Assembly: GCF_002025665.1 (NCBI RefSeq)
Contig: NZ_CP018786.1
Location: forward strand, 1,984,001 to 2,048,000
Reading direction: 5' to 3'
From: Chryseobacterium indologenes
GTDB taxonomy: Bacteria > Bacteroidota > Bacteroidia > Flavobacteriales > Weeksellaceae
DNA: 64,000 nt
In this document: positions 27,136 to 36,198 of the stretch, piece by piece
Numbering within the stretch: the first letter of the stretch is position 1
Layout: each line of letters opens with the position of its first letter
Notes under the pieces: generated by a model
Told to the model about the DNA's origin: nothing
Database searches by the model: none
The model's input: only the letters and a program-made list of their open reading frames with translations
Position numbers and translations under genes: made by a program

Positions 27136-27846
27136 ATGAAAGAAGCATTTCCTGAAATGAGATCGGAAACCTATAATCCTCAATACATTGCCAGAGTGAG
27201 GTGGAGTATTGTTATTCTTTTTGCAGCCATTGCTGTTGTTTTACTGAGGTTTTTTATTGATGCCCTATCAGATCCTTCTACAGACACAGCTTCTGATATG
27301 ATCTTTTTATTACTGTTTTTTATTGCAGCTTCACTGGCTGGTTGGCTGGTGTATGAAATGATGAGGAATCAGGATGAAAAAATCAGTGGTCTGCTCATCA
27401 ATCATCAGGGAATACTATTTCTCAACAGGAATGATGAAGTGCTGTCAGCAATCAAATATTATGATTTGGTAAAAAGTGACAATCCCTATACAAAAGATAT
27501 ATTTTCAGAATCCCGAGCTTCCGGAAAGTACAGCGATTTTAGAAAGAATCTGTATGTTCATGAAAAAGATGAAAACAGAAACCCTCAGAAGAAACTGGTC
27601 AATCTGGATGTGATTCCGCTTAAAAACCGATATGATCTTATCGGGCATTTTCTGAAAGGTGTACATGTGTTTCGCCCAGATCTGAAAATTAACCCTGAGG
27701 TATACAAAGACTTTTATCTTGATGAAAAAACACTGCGTTATGCTCCTGAAAATCTTAAGAGTGATATGAAGATGAAAATTATTACAATAGCAGTCGTTAT
27801 TCTGGTGATTCTTGCTTTCAGGTATTTCTTTTTAGAGGAGATCTAA
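27136..27846 (+). CDS. membrane protein with PH-like domain, unknown function
   Basis: The protein has 236 residues with three hydrophobic segments: about 22-42 (WSIVILFAAIAVVLLRFFI), 57-78 and 215-232 at the C-terminus. The soluble middle (ISGLLINHQGILFLNRNDEVLSAIKYYDLV) has the strand pattern of a PH-like domain found in small Bacteroidetes membrane proteins. I cannot assign a function. It ends 1 bp before the convergent AraC gene. Confidence 0.65.
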   Translation: MKEAFPEMRSETYNPQYIARVRWSIVILFAAIAVVLLRFFIDALSDPSTDTASDMIFLLLFFIAASLAGWLVYEMMRNQDEKISGLLINHQGILFLNRNDEVLSAIKYYDLVKSDNPYTKDIFSESRASGKYSDFRKNLYVHEKDENRNPQKKLVNLDVIPLKNRYDLIGHFLKGVHVFRPDLKINPEVYKDFYLDEKTLRYAPENLKSDMKMKIITIAVVILVILAFRYFFLEEI

Positions 27847-27847
27847 G

Positions 27848-28645
27848 TTATTTTGCCTGTAATGCGCTTGGCGGATAGCCGAACTGTTTTTTAAATGCAA
27901 ACGAGAAATGGGATAGATTTTCAAACCCAAGATCAAGATAAATATCAGAAACGGATCTTCCTTTTTGAGTAAGCAGAAAATGGGCTTCCTTTAATCTACG
28001 AAGCTGCAGCCACTGTCTTGGCGGAACTCCGAATATTTTTTGAAAATCTCTTTTGAACGCAGACAGACTTCTCCCCGTTAAGTAAGCAAAACGCTCTACA
28101 TTGACATTGAAATGAAAGTTTTTATTCATAAAAGTTTCAATATCTATCTTATATGGTTCAGAAAAGTCAAATAAAACATCCTTAAGACCCGGATCATAAT
28201 TCAGCAGCAAGAGGAGAGCTTCTTTTTGTTTAAGCCGAAGAATTTCCTCAGAGGCAGGAAGATCTTCATAAGGCAATAATGAGTACATAAATGAATGTAA
28301 TGCCTTTTGTTCCGGTTTTATATAGGCAGGAACATTGTCTTTCTTTTCGGCCTGATATCCATACTCGCGGCTGAAATCATGAAGCATGGCATCATCAAAA
28401 TAGATGGATATGGTTCTGATTTCTCCATTTTTAGGAGGATATTTTGCGAATTTCAGTAAACTGTTTTTCCTTGCAGAATAGAGTTCTCCTTCCTTGAATA
28501 TCGTTTTTGTGATTCCGTCATTCAGTTCCATTTCCCCCGAAAGAACAAGACCCAGACTGTGAATCCGTGCAAATTGTTCTCCTTCCCTGAATTCTGAAAA
28601 GTGACAGGAATAATTGATGGGAAAAGGAATATTATTTTCGCTCAT
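27848..28645 (-). CDS. AraC-family transcriptional regulator
   Basis: The protein has 265 residues: an N-terminal cupin-like sensor (FARIHSLGLVLSGEMELND, 15-90) and a C-terminal double HTH (FAYLTGRSLSAFKRDFQKIFGVPPRQWLQLRRLKEAHFLL, then ISDIYLDLGFENLSHFSFAFKKQFGYPPSAL). It lies directly downstream of the aldehyde dehydrogenase gene in the same direction but beyond that gene's terminator. It is the obvious candidate to bind the direct repeats upstream of the dehydrogenase. Confidence 0.9.
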   Translation of the reverse strand: MSENNIPFPINYSCHFSEFREGEQFARIHSLGLVLSGEMELNDGITKTIFKEGELYSARKNSLLKFAKYPPKNGEIRTISIYFDDAMLHDFSREYGYQAEKKDNVPAYIKPEQKALHSFMYSLLPYEDLPASEEILRLKQKEALLLLLNYDPGLKDVLFDFSEPYKIDIETFMNKNFHFNVNVERFAYLTGRSLSAFKRDFQKIFGVPPRQWLQLRRLKEAHFLLTQKGRSVSDIYLDLGFENLSHFSFAFKKQFGYPPSALQAK

Positions 28646-28708
28646 GGCTCAGATAGGTATTTCTTGATAGATTCTTATTCAAACTTACAAAACTTTTTAG
28701 GATGATAG

Positions 28709-28754
28709 AATCTTCACAGCAAAACAATCATAAGAATATTTTGCTGTGAAGAAT
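28709..28754 (-). terminator. terminator of the aldehyde dehydrogenase gene
   Basis: TCTTCACAGCAAAA / TTTTGCTGTGAAGA (28711-28724 and 28739-28752), a perfect 14-bp stem. Confidence 0.75.
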
Positions 28755-28760
28755 ATCATA

Positions 28761-30176
28761 TTAAACCAGAATTGCTTTGGGTTCCAGATAAGCTTCCAAT
28801 CCGAATACACCAAACTCACGCCCGATACCACTTTGTTTGAAACCACCGAAAGGAGCATAAGGATCATGGGCAAACCCATTAATGCAGATTCTTCCGGCAT
28901 CAATCTGTGCAGCTACACGTTCTGCATGTTCCTGATCGGCAGAACTGATATAAGCTGCCAGACCATATGTGGTGTCATTGGCAATAGCAATAGCTTCCTC
29001 TTCATTGGTATAAGGAATAATAGACAGTACAGGCCCGAAAATTTCCTCTTGCGCAATACGCATATCATTACGAACATTGGTAAAGATGGTCGCTTTCACG
29101 AAATTACCATTTTCAAGACCTTCCGGTTTACCTTCACCACCTGCAAGGAGAACAGCACCTTCTTCCTGTCCCAGACGGATATAACTTTGTACTCTTTCAA
29201 ATTGTTTGGCACTTACCATTGGACCTACAAGAGTATCTTCTTCGTTAGGATTTCCTACTTTTACCTGTCCTGCAGCTTTTTTAGCCAGTTCATTTACTTC
29301 CTCCAGTTTGTTTCTCGGAACAAGAAGGCGGGTAGGAGCAATGCATGCCTGTCCATTGTTCATATAAGCCCCGAAAACTGCCATAGGAATTGCTTTCTCA
29401 AGATCGGCATCTTCCAGGATAATATTAGGAGACTTTCCTCCAAGTTCTAAGGTTACTCTTTTCATGGTGTCTACAGCTCCTTTAGCAATTGATTTTCCCG
29501 TTAATGTAGATCCGGTGAAAGATATTTTAGCGATATCATGATGCTGTGTAATTTCATTTCCGACTACATTTCCTAACCCGTTGACAATATTGAATACTCC
29601 TTCAGGTAACCCTGCTTCATGAAAACATTCAGTAAGCAATTGGGTTTGTGCAGCACTCATTTCACTAGGTTTGATGACGGCTGTACATCCGGCAGCAATG
29701 GCAGTAGCCAGTTTATTACAGATGAAGCTGTTGCTGGCATTCCATGGAGTGATAATTCCAACTACACCTAAGGATTCAAAACGTACTTTAGAATGTCCTG
29801 CCGTTCTTTCAAAATCATAAGATTCTAAGGTGTTGATGGTGGCTGTAAAGGCAGAGATTGCATTTTGAACACTCATTCTGCAGAATTGTAATGTTCCGCC
29901 ATATTCATTCACCATAGCAGAAACCAGTTCATCTTCTCTTTTGCTTACGGCTGCGTGTAGTTTTCTAAGTAGGCTGATTCGTTCTTCTTTTGTTGTTTTT
30001 GAAAATGTTTTAAAAGCTTTTTTTGCAGCTGCAATAGCTATTCTTGTATCTTCTTCATTTCCCAGAAGCACTTCTCCTGTTTTTTGATTGGTAACCGGAT
30101 TGATAAGATCAAAAGTCTCTGTTCCTTTTGGCGTAACAAATTCGCCGTTGATGTAAATTTTATTAATCTGTCTCAT
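28761..30176 (-). CDS. NAD(P)-dependent aldehyde dehydrogenase
   Basis: The protein has 471 residues, the full ALDH length. The catalytic Cys is in NNGQACIAPTRLL, the general-base Glu in VTLELGGKSPNII, and the cofactor site in TPWNASNSFICNK and FTGSTLTGKSI. The C-terminal PFGGFKQSGIGREFG is intact. It oxidises an aldehyde to the acid; the substrate is not predictable. Regulation by the neighbouring AraC protein is likely, and tandem repeats lie 50-110 bp upstream of the start. Confidence 0.92.
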   Translation of the reverse strand: MRQINKIYINGEFVTPKGTETFDLINPVTNQKTGEVLLGNEEDTRIAIAAAKKAFKTFSKTTKEERISLLRKLHAAVSKREDELVSAMVNEYGGTLQFCRMSVQNAISAFTATINTLESYDFERTAGHSKVRFESLGVVGIITPWNASNSFICNKLATAIAAGCTAVIKPSEMSAAQTQLLTECFHEAGLPEGVFNIVNGLGNVVGNEITQHHDIAKISFTGSTLTGKSIAKGAVDTMKRVTLELGGKSPNIILEDADLEKAIPMAVFGAYMNNGQACIAPTRLLVPRNKLEEVNELAKKAAGQVKVGNPNEEDTLVGPMVSAKQFERVQSYIRLGQEEGAVLLAGGEGKPEGLENGNFVKATIFTNVRNDMRIAQEEIFGPVLSIIPYTNEEEAIAIANDTTYGLAAYISSADQEHAERVAAQIDAGRICINGFAHDPYAPFGGFKQSGIGREFGVFGLEAYLEPKAILV

Positions 30177-30224
30177 TTTGATGATTTTAATACCACAAAG
30201 TTCGGCAGAAACGGAAAGGATAGG

Positions 30225-30285
30225 TTTGTTGTATAGTTCAATTTTTCTTTGTTGTATAGTCCATTTTATAGATTGTCCATTTTAT
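30225..30285. promoter_or_regulatory. tandem direct repeats upstream of the aldehyde dehydrogenase gene
   Basis: TTTGTTGTATAGT occurs at 30225-30237 and 30248-30260; GTCCATTTTAT occurs at 30259-30269 and 30275-30285. Direct repeats of this kind are typical of AraC-family binding sites. The assignment to the AraC protein at 27848-28645 is inference. Confidence 0.5.
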
Positions 30286-30667
30286 TTTTTGAATTTACCT
30301 TTGAAAATGCTCTGTTCTTCAATAAAATTGACTATTTTTATCATAACCAAGTAAATAACTCGTTTTGAGAACCTCTCTTAAACTTATTTTCGCTTAGTAT
30401 CAGTCTCAGTAACCACAGGCTGATCGTTCTTTCGTTTGGGTAATTCTACCCGAACAGGTTTTTATTTCATCATATTATTTTATCGTATTACCTAAAGGTG
30501 ACTTTATCTGCTGTTTTTGCTTTGAGTATTGATCAAAACTGAAATATACAGCAAGACCATGGCTTAAGAAATAATCTTTGAGCTATAATCCGGATATATG
30601 TAACCCTTGTAATGCGTGAATACTATGGAAAAAATCCAACAAAGAATATTAAGCACGATTATAAGTA
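30286..30667. other. intergenic region with one terminator-like hairpin
   Basis: No convincing gene is seen. GTTTGGGTA / TACCCGAAC (30434-30442 and 30447-30455, one G-U pair) is followed by AGGTTTTTATTT and reads as a factor-independent terminator on the plus strand, without an annotated gene before it. A 38-codon ORF (30625-30741) overlaps the DUF1062 gene in another frame and is probably chance. Confidence 0.4.
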
Positions 30668-31315
30668 ATGAATACCCAACATATCTGGGAGGTAAAAGCG
30701 AAAAATACTCCCTTACTCAAAAAGAAATGCAATCAATGTAGCAGCGACAGATTTCAATGCAGCGATAAATTCAGACTGAATGCGCAGAAAAAGAATATTG
30801 ATATATGGCTGATTTATCGATGTGTAAAATGTAACAACACCTATAATATGACGGTATTTTCAAGAATCAGAACAGAATCTATCAGTAAAGAAATATTCAA
30901 CAAATTTTCAGAAAACAATACGGAAATTGCCTGGCAATATGCCTTTTCACAGGAAATAAGAAGAAAAAATAATGTAGAGGCCGACTGGGAAAGTGTAGAG
31001 TATGAAATTCTGTATCCCAATCTTCCGGTAGAAGATCTTATCCATATGGAGAGCGAGGTAGTTTCGTTTCAAATACAGTCTCTTTTTAATTTTAATATGA
31101 GAGTTTCAACAGTACTCAGAACCTGTTTAGGTCTTTCATCCTATAAATTGAACTTCCTGCTTGATTCTGATGCAGTTTATTTTAATCAAAAACCGTTGCT
31201 GAAGAAATATAAAATTACCAACGGTGACCGGATCGAGATCAACAGGCATGCATTGATTAATACATACCTTATAGGAAAAGAAGATTTTTTTCTCAATACG
31301 GTAGACGATCAATAA
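30668..31315 (+). CDS. DUF1062 domain protein
   Basis: The protein has 215 residues. Two CxxC pairs (KKCNQCSSDRF near residue 22 and RCVKCNNTYNMTVFSR near 52) form a probable zinc ribbon, followed by the ERIRTE...NKF and W..A.....R pattern of DUF1062. The C-terminal 70 residues (VLRTCLGLSSYKLNFLL, then KITNGDRIEI) resemble an S4-like RNA-binding fold. The function is unknown. It converges on the sigma-factor gene, with a shared terminator between. Confidence 0.82.
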   Translation: MNTQHIWEVKAKNTPLLKKKCNQCSSDRFQCSDKFRLNAQKKNIDIWLIYRCVKCNNTYNMTVFSRIRTESISKEIFNKFSENNTEIAWQYAFSQEIRRKNNVEADWESVEYEILYPNLPVEDLIHMESEVVSFQIQSLFNFNMRVSTVLRTCLGLSSYKLNFLLDSDAVYFNQKPLLKKYKITNGDRIEINRHALINTYLIGKEDFFLNTVDDQ

Positions 31316-31317
31316 TT

Positions 31318-31356
31318 AAAACCGCCTTCCGGTTATTGATCGGAAGGCGGTTTATT
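31318..31356. terminator. bidirectional terminator
   Basis: AAACCGCCTTCCG / CGGAAGGCGGTTT, a perfect stem between convergent genes with A/T tracts on both sides. Confidence 0.85.
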
Positions 31357-31362
31357 TATATT

Positions 31363-32625
31363 TTAGTTTGGATGTTGTAAAAGATGAATATGTTTCCGTA
31401 AATTCTGCTTTTCCTGTTTTGATTGGGTCAGACGAATCGCTTCTTCATAATGATGAATCGCCTTATCAATATGAAGTTCAGAATATAAATATCCAAGTAA
31501 ACCATGATAATACCCGTTGCTGATGAGATTGAGTTTTTCTGCTTCAGCAAGTGCTTTCTCATTTCCATAGACTTTGGAAAAAGCAAAAGCTCTGTTTAAA
31601 GCAGTAACAGGAGAATATTCAATAATGATAAGCTGATTGTAAAGGGTTAAAATATGCTGCCATTTATCTTGGCTGGCAGATGTAGTATGCCAATACGCAA
31701 TTCCTGCTTCAAGATGGTATTTTGAAACTTCATTGCTGTGAGTTTGGCAGGCTTCTATCAGATAATAGTTACCTTTTTCAATCAAAGCTTGATCCCACAA
31801 TGATTCATCCTGTTCATCAAAAAGAGTAGCTTCTCCTTCATCATTGATTCTCGCTTCCAGCCTTGAACTCTGAAAACACATCAAAGCGAGCAAAGCATTG
31901 GTTTTAGGGGTGTTGGTAAAGGTGTTGTCAGTAAGAATCAGAGTAAGTCTTATCGCTTCCAGACAAAGGTTTTTCCGGATTAAAAGATTATTAGTTCTGG
32001 AAAAATACCCTTCATTAAACAGCAAATATAAAGTAGTCAGTACGGTTTCCAAACGCTGATAAATATCCTTTTCGCTCAAAGAATCTATGGTAAAATGATG
32101 CGTTCTGAGAGCTTGTCGCCCCCGCTGTAATCGTTTTTTTATGGTTTCTTTTTTGGAGAGAAAAGCATTGGCAATTTCCTCTATGCTGAAACCGCAGAGA
32201 ATCTGCAATGCCAGAGATATTTGGGTTTCCTGAGAATTGACTGGGGTGCAGATCGCAAAAATCATTTCCAGCTGACTGTCGGAGATGTTTTTGGTATCAA
32301 AGTCTATTGCTGGAAACTCCATTTCAGTTGTTTTTATATCTTCCTGTTTGTTTTTTTCAACCACGGAAAGGTGTTTGAAATAATCTTTTGTTTTATTCTT
32401 GGCCACTGTGTAAAGCCACGCTGCAGGATTATCAGGAATTCCGTTTACAGCCCAATATTCTGAAGCTTTCAGAAAAGTTTCGCTGGCAATATCTTCCGCA
32501 ATTTCGATATGTTTTATATCAAATATTTTGCAAAGCACCGCAACGATTTTGCTGTATTCGGTTCTGAATAAATGTGGAGTAATTTCCTTCGGATTTGTCA
32601 TGGTATATGAAAAGGGTCTGCCCAA
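31363..32625 (-). CDS. ECF42-type RNA polymerase sigma factor with C-terminal extension
   Basis: The protein has 420 residues, more than twice a plain ECF factor. Region 2 (about 25-90: IAEDIASETFLKASEYW, DNPAAWLYTVAKNKTKDYF) and region 4 (about 125-175: LCGFSIEEIANAFLSKKETIKKRLQRGRQAL) are clear. The 240-residue helical tail (DUF6596/TPR-like, with YLLFNEGYF and LEAIRLTLIL) is characteristic of the ECF42 group. These usually control neighbouring DGPF/YciI genes; the only one in view is 26 kb away at 5210-5554. No anti-sigma factor is adjacent. Confidence 0.9.
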   Translation of the reverse strand: MGRPFSYTMTNPKEITPHLFRTEYSKIVAVLCKIFDIKHIEIAEDIASETFLKASEYWAVNGIPDNPAAWLYTVAKNKTKDYFKHLSVVEKNKQEDIKTTEMEFPAIDFDTKNISDSQLEMIFAICTPVNSQETQISLALQILCGFSIEEIANAFLSKKETIKKRLQRGRQALRTHHFTIDSLSEKDIYQRLETVLTTLYLLFNEGYFSRTNNLLIRKNLCLEAIRLTLILTDNTFTNTPKTNALLALMCFQSSRLEARINDEGEATLFDEQDESLWDQALIEKGNYYLIEACQTHSNEVSKYHLEAGIAYWHTTSASQDKWQHILTLYNQLIIIEYSPVTALNRAFAFSKVYGNEKALAEAEKLNLISNGYYHGLLGYLYSELHIDKAIHHYEEAIRLTQSKQEKQNLRKHIHLLQHPN

Positions 32626-32691
32626 TTTTTATTTTACCTTTAATGACGATCAATGGTCTTCAATAGGGACATTTTTCTCTTAATATCGGTA

Positions 32692-33603
32692 TTATTGCAG
32701 ATTCATAGTCGTTCTGAAAACACATACTGCACTTCCGGTGATATGTATGATATCAGGTTGATTGTCTTTGATACTGACCTTTACTTTTACTTTACCAATC
32801 CTGTTGATAGCTTCACCTTGCTTTCCAGTGAATTCAAAAATACCATCAGCAGCTTCTTTGATTTTGTTTTGAATAAGATAACCTCCCAGAGGACCGTTAG
32901 CATTTCCAGTCACCGGATCTTCAGAAATACCGATGGCTGGAGCAAACATTCTTCCATTGGTTAAAATATCTTTTTCATCTGTATCGAAAGTAAATACAAA
33001 ATATCCGTTACATCCGATTTCTTTGCTAAGCTTTGCTAAAGCTGAAAGATCAGGTGTCAGTTGATTTAAAATTATATTGCTTTTGATGCCGATCATTACT
33101 TTTGAATGGCCTGTTGAAGCAATCTGTACCGGACATTTTTCATCAAGATCATCTATGGTCAATCCCAAAGCCTGCACAATTTTTTGAGTGGCTTGAACAT
33201 CAAAAACAGGACTCAATTCAAAACTTCCCTGTGTCATCGTGATGAGATAATCATTGTTTTTTCTTTCAATATAAATCGGTAATATTCCGATTTGTGTTTT
33301 AATTCTAATGGTACAGGAATCCAATTGCTCTTCCTGAGCTTTTGCATACAGTGCTGCAATGGTAGCATGCCCGCAGGATGGAACTTCCGTGGTAGGAGTG
33401 AAATAGCGAACGTTATAATCAAAGTTTTCTTCTTGAGAATCAGATGTAAAAACAAATGCGGTTTCAGAATTGTTCAGTTCTCTGGCGATAAGCTGCATTT
33501 CCTCAGAGGTCATATTTTCTGCATTTAATACAACTCCGGCAGGATTTCCTTTGAATTTTTCTTTGGTAAAGGAATCAATTTGATACACGATTACTTCTTT
33601 CAT
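32692..33603 (-). CDS. PhzF-family isomerase/epimerase-like protein
   Basis: The protein has 303 residues. The typical start IYQIDSFTKEKFKGNPAGVVL, the CGHATIAALYA motif and the closing GRMFAPAIGISEDPVTGNANGPLG are all intact, as is the duplicated diaminopimelate-epimerase-like fold. The active-site Glu is expected in LNNSETAFVF. The family includes phenazine-pathway isomerases, but isolated copies such as this have no known substrate. It lies 66 bp upstream of the sigma-factor gene on the same strand. Confidence 0.9.
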   Translation of the reverse strand: MKEVIVYQIDSFTKEKFKGNPAGVVLNAENMTSEEMQLIARELNNSETAFVFTSDSQEENFDYNVRYFTPTTEVPSCGHATIAALYAKAQEEQLDSCTIRIKTQIGILPIYIERKNNDYLITMTQGSFELSPVFDVQATQKIVQALGLTIDDLDEKCPVQIASTGHSKVMIGIKSNIILNQLTPDLSALAKLSKEIGCNGYFVFTFDTDEKDILTNGRMFAPAIGISEDPVTGNANGPLGGYLIQNKIKEAADGIFEFTGKQGEAINRIGKVKVKVSIKDNQPDIIHITGSAVCVFRTTMNLQ

Positions 33604-33742
33604 GACTAACGATTAAGGTTACTGTAAAAATACGGAATGAAACCGGTGTCTAATGCCTGTTTTTATTGTCATTTGGTAAAAAATAAACCAGAATCCTGAG
33701 ATTCTGATTTATCAATGAATAGAAAGTTTTTGTGGGGGAATT

Positions 33743-34144
33743 TTAATCCCATTTATTTTGGGTTGAAACGGCATATTTTCCAGCACCAGTAAAGAAAAAA
33801 CTTAGACTTACAAGCATATAAATCACAAGCAGTTCCAAAGCCCAGCCTCCAAATTCATTAAGCTTGAAAATATTGGCTGTTTGTGCCAGTATGGTAGCCG
33901 TGAAGCAATTGGCAGCAAAGATCAATCCTGCAAGACGAGCCCTGAATCCTATGATTAGCAGTACAGGAGCTATAATTTCTCCGGCAAACACACCATAGGC
34001 AAAGAATGATGGTAAGCCATGCATGATCATCATGTCTTGAATAAACCCAATTCCGTTAATCAACTTACTGATTCCATAAACAGACATGGGAAACCCGATT
34101 GCTACTCTGGTAATAAGTAGTCCTAAATCAATGTTCTTTTTCAT
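33743..34144 (-). CDS. DoxX-family membrane protein
   Basis: The protein has 133 residues and four hydrophobic helices, with the family start LGLLITRVAIGFPMSVYGISKL and a central ARLAGLIFAANCFTA. DoxX-like proteins sit in the inner membrane and are linked to redox or thiosulfate-related functions. It starts 14 bp after the stop of the beta-barrel gene upstream, so the two are probably cotranscribed. Confidence 0.85.
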   Translation of the reverse strand: MKKNIDLGLLITRVAIGFPMSVYGISKLINGIGFIQDMMIMHGLPSFFAYGVFAGEIIAPVLLIIGFRARLAGLIFAANCFTATILAQTANIFKLNEFGGWALELLVIYMLVSLSFFFTGAGKYAVSTQNKWD

Positions 34145-34157
34145 TTCTTATCATTAT

Positions 34158-34778
34158 TTAAAAGTTATATTTTACAAATGCCCCGATATTTTCCAGGGTC
34201 TTTTTTCCATTATTAAACTGGTCGAAATTGGAAGCCAGTCCGTACATCATTTTATCCTGTTTTACTCCTAGTCTGATAAACTGCAAACCTCTGGGATATC
34301 CGCTGTCATCAATATTCCCAATAGCGAGTACACTGAAATATCCTTTGAAATTTTCTGTCAGATAAGGTGTGTACTCAAATGATATAGATTGTTCCAGAGA
34401 AAACCCTTTCTGATACGTAGTTCCTATAGAATAGGAGAGAGAATAGGAGGGTTGGATAATCTTATACTGCAGGTAAGCACTGAAAAATGCTCCCGGGTTT
34501 TTCATTCCAAATGCAGCATTGGCACTCAATCTTTTGGTAAGAGAATAGGATAGGGTATTTCTGATGAAGAATATATTCTCTTTGTCTTTGGTATATTCTG
34601 TATCAAATAAGGTGAGATTGTTCAATTTCAACCGGTCATTCAGTTGAAAATTGACATTATGCATATAAGTATAGGAACGATGTCCTAAAACAAGATCCGG
34701 GGTATAGGAAAGTTTCTGTGCATTCAGGTTCAAGGAAGCTGATGCCAGAGCTGTTATAGCGATAATTTTTGCCTTCAT
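34158..34778 (-). CDS. outer-membrane beta-barrel-like protein
   Basis: The protein has 206 residues: a signal peptide (MKAKIIAITALASASLNLNAQ), then about ten amphipathic strands with alternating aromatic residues (YTPDLVLGHRSYTYMHNVNF, LQYKIIQPSYSLSYSIG), and a terminal Phe (YNF) as in outer-membrane barrels. The function is unknown. It is upstream of the DoxX gene in an apparent two-gene operon, below a Crp/Fnr regulator that may control it. Confidence 0.72.
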   Translation of the reverse strand: MKAKIIAITALASASLNLNAQKLSYTPDLVLGHRSYTYMHNVNFQLNDRLKLNNLTLFDTEYTKDKENIFFIRNTLSYSLTKRLSANAAFGMKNPGAFFSAYLQYKIIQPSYSLSYSIGTTYQKGFSLEQSISFEYTPYLTENFKGYFSVLAIGNIDDSGYPRGLQFIRLGVKQDKMMYGLASNFDQFNNGKKTLENIGAFVKYNF

Positions 34779-34843
34779 ATTTCACTCTTTAAATTTCTGA
34801 GAGCAAAATTATTCGGGCTGGAGGGGAATAAACTTAAGAAATC

Positions 34844-35443
34844 TTAAGAAACATCAGACAGGTGTTTTTTTCTCAGATAACTCAGATATTCTACCGTTAT
34901 TCCAAGGTAGGAAGCGATCATGTATTGAGGGAAACGCTGCTCGATATTACGGTAAGTAGTGACAAATGTTCTGTATTTGGTGTAGGCATCAACGCGAGAG
35001 TGCTCAAAAGTTCTTTCCTGTAAAGTAACATAGGCAGACTGCATTTTCAGACGCCAGAATTCTGAGATAGCCGGAACTTCTTTGTACAGTAATTCCAGAT
35101 TGCTTTTACTGATCTGGATGATGGTGGTATCTTCATTAGCCTGAATAAACATTCTTGAAGGCAGCTCACTCAGATAGCTGTAAAGATCATTTACCCACCA
35201 GGTTTCAATGCCTAGCTGGGTGGTATTCTCTTTTCCTTTTTCATCAATATGATATGCATACAGACTTCCCTGCGCAATGAAACGCATATGTCTGGATACC
35301 TGCCCTTCACGAAGCAGATAGTCTTTCTTTTTAAGCTGTGTGATTTCTAATTTGGATAGGATACAGTCAATATCTTTCTCTTCTAAAAAGACAATTTCCT
35401 TAAAGTGTTCTATGAGTTGCGAAAGTATTATATCTGTATCCAT
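34844..35443 (-). CDS. Crp/Fnr-family transcriptional regulator
   Basis: The protein has 199 residues: a cyclic-nucleotide-binding-like beta-roll at 20-115 (KDYLLREGQVSRHMRFIAQGSLYAY) without the Cys of Fnr, a dimerisation helix, and a degenerate C-terminal HTH (ASYLGITVEYLSYLRKKHL). This short-HTH subgroup is common in Bacteroidetes. It lies 65 bp upstream of the barrel/DoxX pair on the same strand and is likely to regulate it. Confidence 0.88.
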   Translation of the reverse strand: MDTDIILSQLIEHFKEIVFLEEKDIDCILSKLEITQLKKKDYLLREGQVSRHMRFIAQGSLYAYHIDEKGKENTTQLGIETWWVNDLYSYLSELPSRMFIQANEDTTIIQISKSNLELLYKEVPAISEFWRLKMQSAYVTLQERTFEHSRVDAYTKYRTFVTTYRNIEQRFPQYMIASYLGITVEYLSYLRKKHLSDVS

Positions 35444-35525
35444 TATGAAGTCTTGTACTGATAGTGTACGGGAACAAATTTACGGAAATATTAAATTATC
35501 AGGACTTACTTACATGAAGCTATTA

Positions 35526-35557
35526 TACATAAGAAGACCACAATTTACGGGCTAAAT
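35526..35557. terminator. hairpin downstream of the 35588-36001 gene
   Basis: A strong inverted repeat centred near 35541 (AGACCACAATTTA / TAAATTGTGGTCT), without a clear T tract on either strand. It may act as terminator or as an RNA-stabilising stem. Confidence 0.5.
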
Positions 35558-35587
35558 TGTGGTCTTCCTCAACTAAGAACTATTTAA

Positions 35588-36001
35588 CTACGATTCTGTT
35601 TTCAAATAACCATAATGTGAAATAGTTTCCTTTCCGAATAAGCTTGAGAAAATATTCTGAAACTCATGGATGTATTTACATTTTATGGCGTTCCCGTATA
35701 TTTTTAGTCCTTCCAGTATTTTTCTGGAACTCAGGTCTATATCATATTTTATAAAGGATTCCGGTCTTTCATACCGGATGCTCTGTTCTGAACTGTACGT
35801 TCTTGAGAATCCTAGTTTTTCAAGCCATTCTTCAGTGATCTTAATGGGCTTGATAGAGGCTGCCGGAACTGAAATACTTTGAATATCATTTTCAATTTTA
35901 ACAAAATAAGCCTGCTCAACATTGTGAAAGATCTCAGTGATGGTATAAATCTGATTTTTGTACTCGACCAAGTTCTTGATTTTTAGATCTGCTACGTTCA
36001 T
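35588..36001 (-). CDS. hypothetical protein, phage-type Bacteroidetes family
   Basis: The protein has 137 residues. The start (MNVADLKIKNLVEYKNQIYTI) and the IKPIKITEEWLEKLGF segment resemble small proteins I know from Bacteroidetes phages and prophages, where a SH3-like N-terminal strand set is followed by a TEEWL.KLGF block. No neighbouring phage genes are present, so it may be a domesticated remnant. It is monocistronic and its function is unknown. Confidence 0.6.
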   Translation of the reverse strand: MNVADLKIKNLVEYKNQIYTITEIFHNVEQAYFVKIENDIQSISVPAASIKPIKITEEWLEKLGFSRTYSSEQSIRYERPESFIKYDIDLSSRKILEGLKIYGNAIKCKYIHEFQNIFSSLFGKETISHYGYLKTES

Positions 36002-36198
36002 AATATTTTGAATTTTAGTTGATGATATGGTCTCAAATAAACAGCAAATAGTATGCCCGGCATTGTATTGTTAAGCCTTGTTTTAGTGAAGATTAGGTTA
36101 AATTTTTGCTATAAAAAATTAATGATATGTTAAAATAGTACACTCATAAGCGAATTATCAGCTTTCCGTGAAAAACAGGATGTGGTATGTATGTGGTA

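Noticed and set aside
28746..29450. 234-codon plus-strand ORF
   Set aside because: It is antisense to the aldehyde dehydrogenase and includes that gene's terminator.
30625..30741. 38-codon ORF overlapping the start of the DUF1062 gene in another frame
   Set aside because: It is short and overlaps the clear zinc-ribbon coding sequence; probably chance.
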